Origin: Rebecca billardiae RCC1528
Taxonomy: Eukaryota; Haptophyta
DNA length: 64,000 bases
Direction: 5' to 3'
Assembly: GCA_965240325.2 (NCBI GenBank)
Contig: OZ251228.1
Span: 620,001-684,000 of the forward strand
The notes below the pieces were generated by a model. That model was not told the origin of the DNA. It ran no database searches and saw only the letters and a program-made list of their open reading frames with translations. The translations under genes were made by a program, and so were the position numbers. Position 1 is the first letter of the stretch. Every line of letters starts with the position of its first letter. This document shows positions 63,813 through 64,000 of this stretch, piece after piece.

Positions 63813-63837
63813 AGCCCCAAACCCTAGGTTTGGGGCT
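63813..63837. repeat. Perfect 11-bp hairpin with CTA loop
   Basis: AGCCCCAAACC, loop CTA, GGTTTGGGGCT. It may be a structured RNA or terminator-like element. It contains a single AAACCCTA, which is too little to call telomeric repeat. Confidence 0.8.
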
Positions 63838-64000
63838 GCCTGACCGGCATTCATCCGTCATGTGAGCCCGTCCGCCTGCCCCTTTGGGGCGGTCCTTAGC
63901 CCTGCCTGGTCGCTTCCGGATCCGGTGGACCTATCGCCCACACGCGCGGTAGGGAGCACCCATCCACGCTTCTTCTTCAGTCGATCTAACAAGTCTCAGT

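Larger units (their letters stand above)
62254..64000. other. Right-end region, no recognised gene
   Basis: A basic open frame of 156 codons (62240-62710) starts at the ATG inside the truncated repeat, but it matches nothing known. A TATT simple repeat lies at 63428-63450, two strong hairpins at 63484-63538 and 63813-63837, and a TATAAATA box at 63604-63611 that may serve a gene beyond the window. Confidence 0.45.

Noticed and set aside
63813-63837. AAACCCTA as telomeric repeat
   Set aside because: It occurs once inside a hairpin, not as a tandem array.

Overview
This window is nuclear DNA from a GC-rich eukaryote, most likely a unicellular alga with a complex (secondary) plastid such as a haptophyte or pelagophyte. 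The reasons are: multi-exon genes with short introns (about 90-335 bp, donors mostly GTGCGC, one GC-AG); a eukaryotic replicative polymerase, TOR kinase and nuclear import receptor; an intron-containing tRNA; and two proteins whose N-termini read as signal peptide plus plastid transit peptide, one with an added twin-arginine thylakoid-lumen signal. The phylum is an inference from composition and targeting signals. All spliced models were built by hand from frame continuity, GT/GC-AG borders and family motifs. Each multi-exon CDS sums to an exact multiple of three.

Layout. 1-1835: a fold-back inverted repeat (1-1024) and a compact hairpin cluster ahead of a Sel1-repeat/MYND gene (1836-3416, +). 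3417-5330: AT-rich DNA, a dispersed 281-bp repeat and a long AT/AC microsatellite. 5331-17795: a head-to-head pair, mitochondrial ribosomal protein mL46 (-) and DNA polymerase epsilon catalytic subunit (+, 21 exons, 2,520 aa). 17796-23247: a gene-poor repeat island with a 2-kb element bounded by perfect 51-bp terminal inverted repeats and a second copy of the 281-bp repeat. 23248-29850: a head-to-head pair, a giant 27-residue-repeat protein predicted to enter the thylakoid lumen (-) and plastid LL-diaminopimelate aminotransferase (+). 30121-30202: tRNA-Arg(CCU) with a 10-nt intron (-).

30693-45790: a head-to-head pair, the TOR kinase (-, 7 exons, 3,364 aa) and a transportin-3-like import receptor (+, 4 exons). 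46248-46886: an unassigned multi-pass membrane protein (-). 47263-53949: a 2,228-residue STAND/NLR-like protein (-) with an N-terminal Met-Gly-Cys acylation motif, a helical domain resembling MLKL/HeLo four-helix bundles, a NACHT-type NTPase and about 35 ankyrin repeats. 55736-62253: three almost identical 2,082-bp tandem units plus a partial fourth. 62254-64000: no gene recognised, several hairpins and a TATA-like box near the end.

The genes cover separate housekeeping roles: replication, mitochondrial translation, growth signalling, nuclear import and plastid lysine synthesis. The shared structural theme is three compact divergent promoters (232-272 bp). The two most unusual genes are the NLR-like protein and the lumen-targeted repeat protein. 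Both carry long, recently homogenised tandem repeats.
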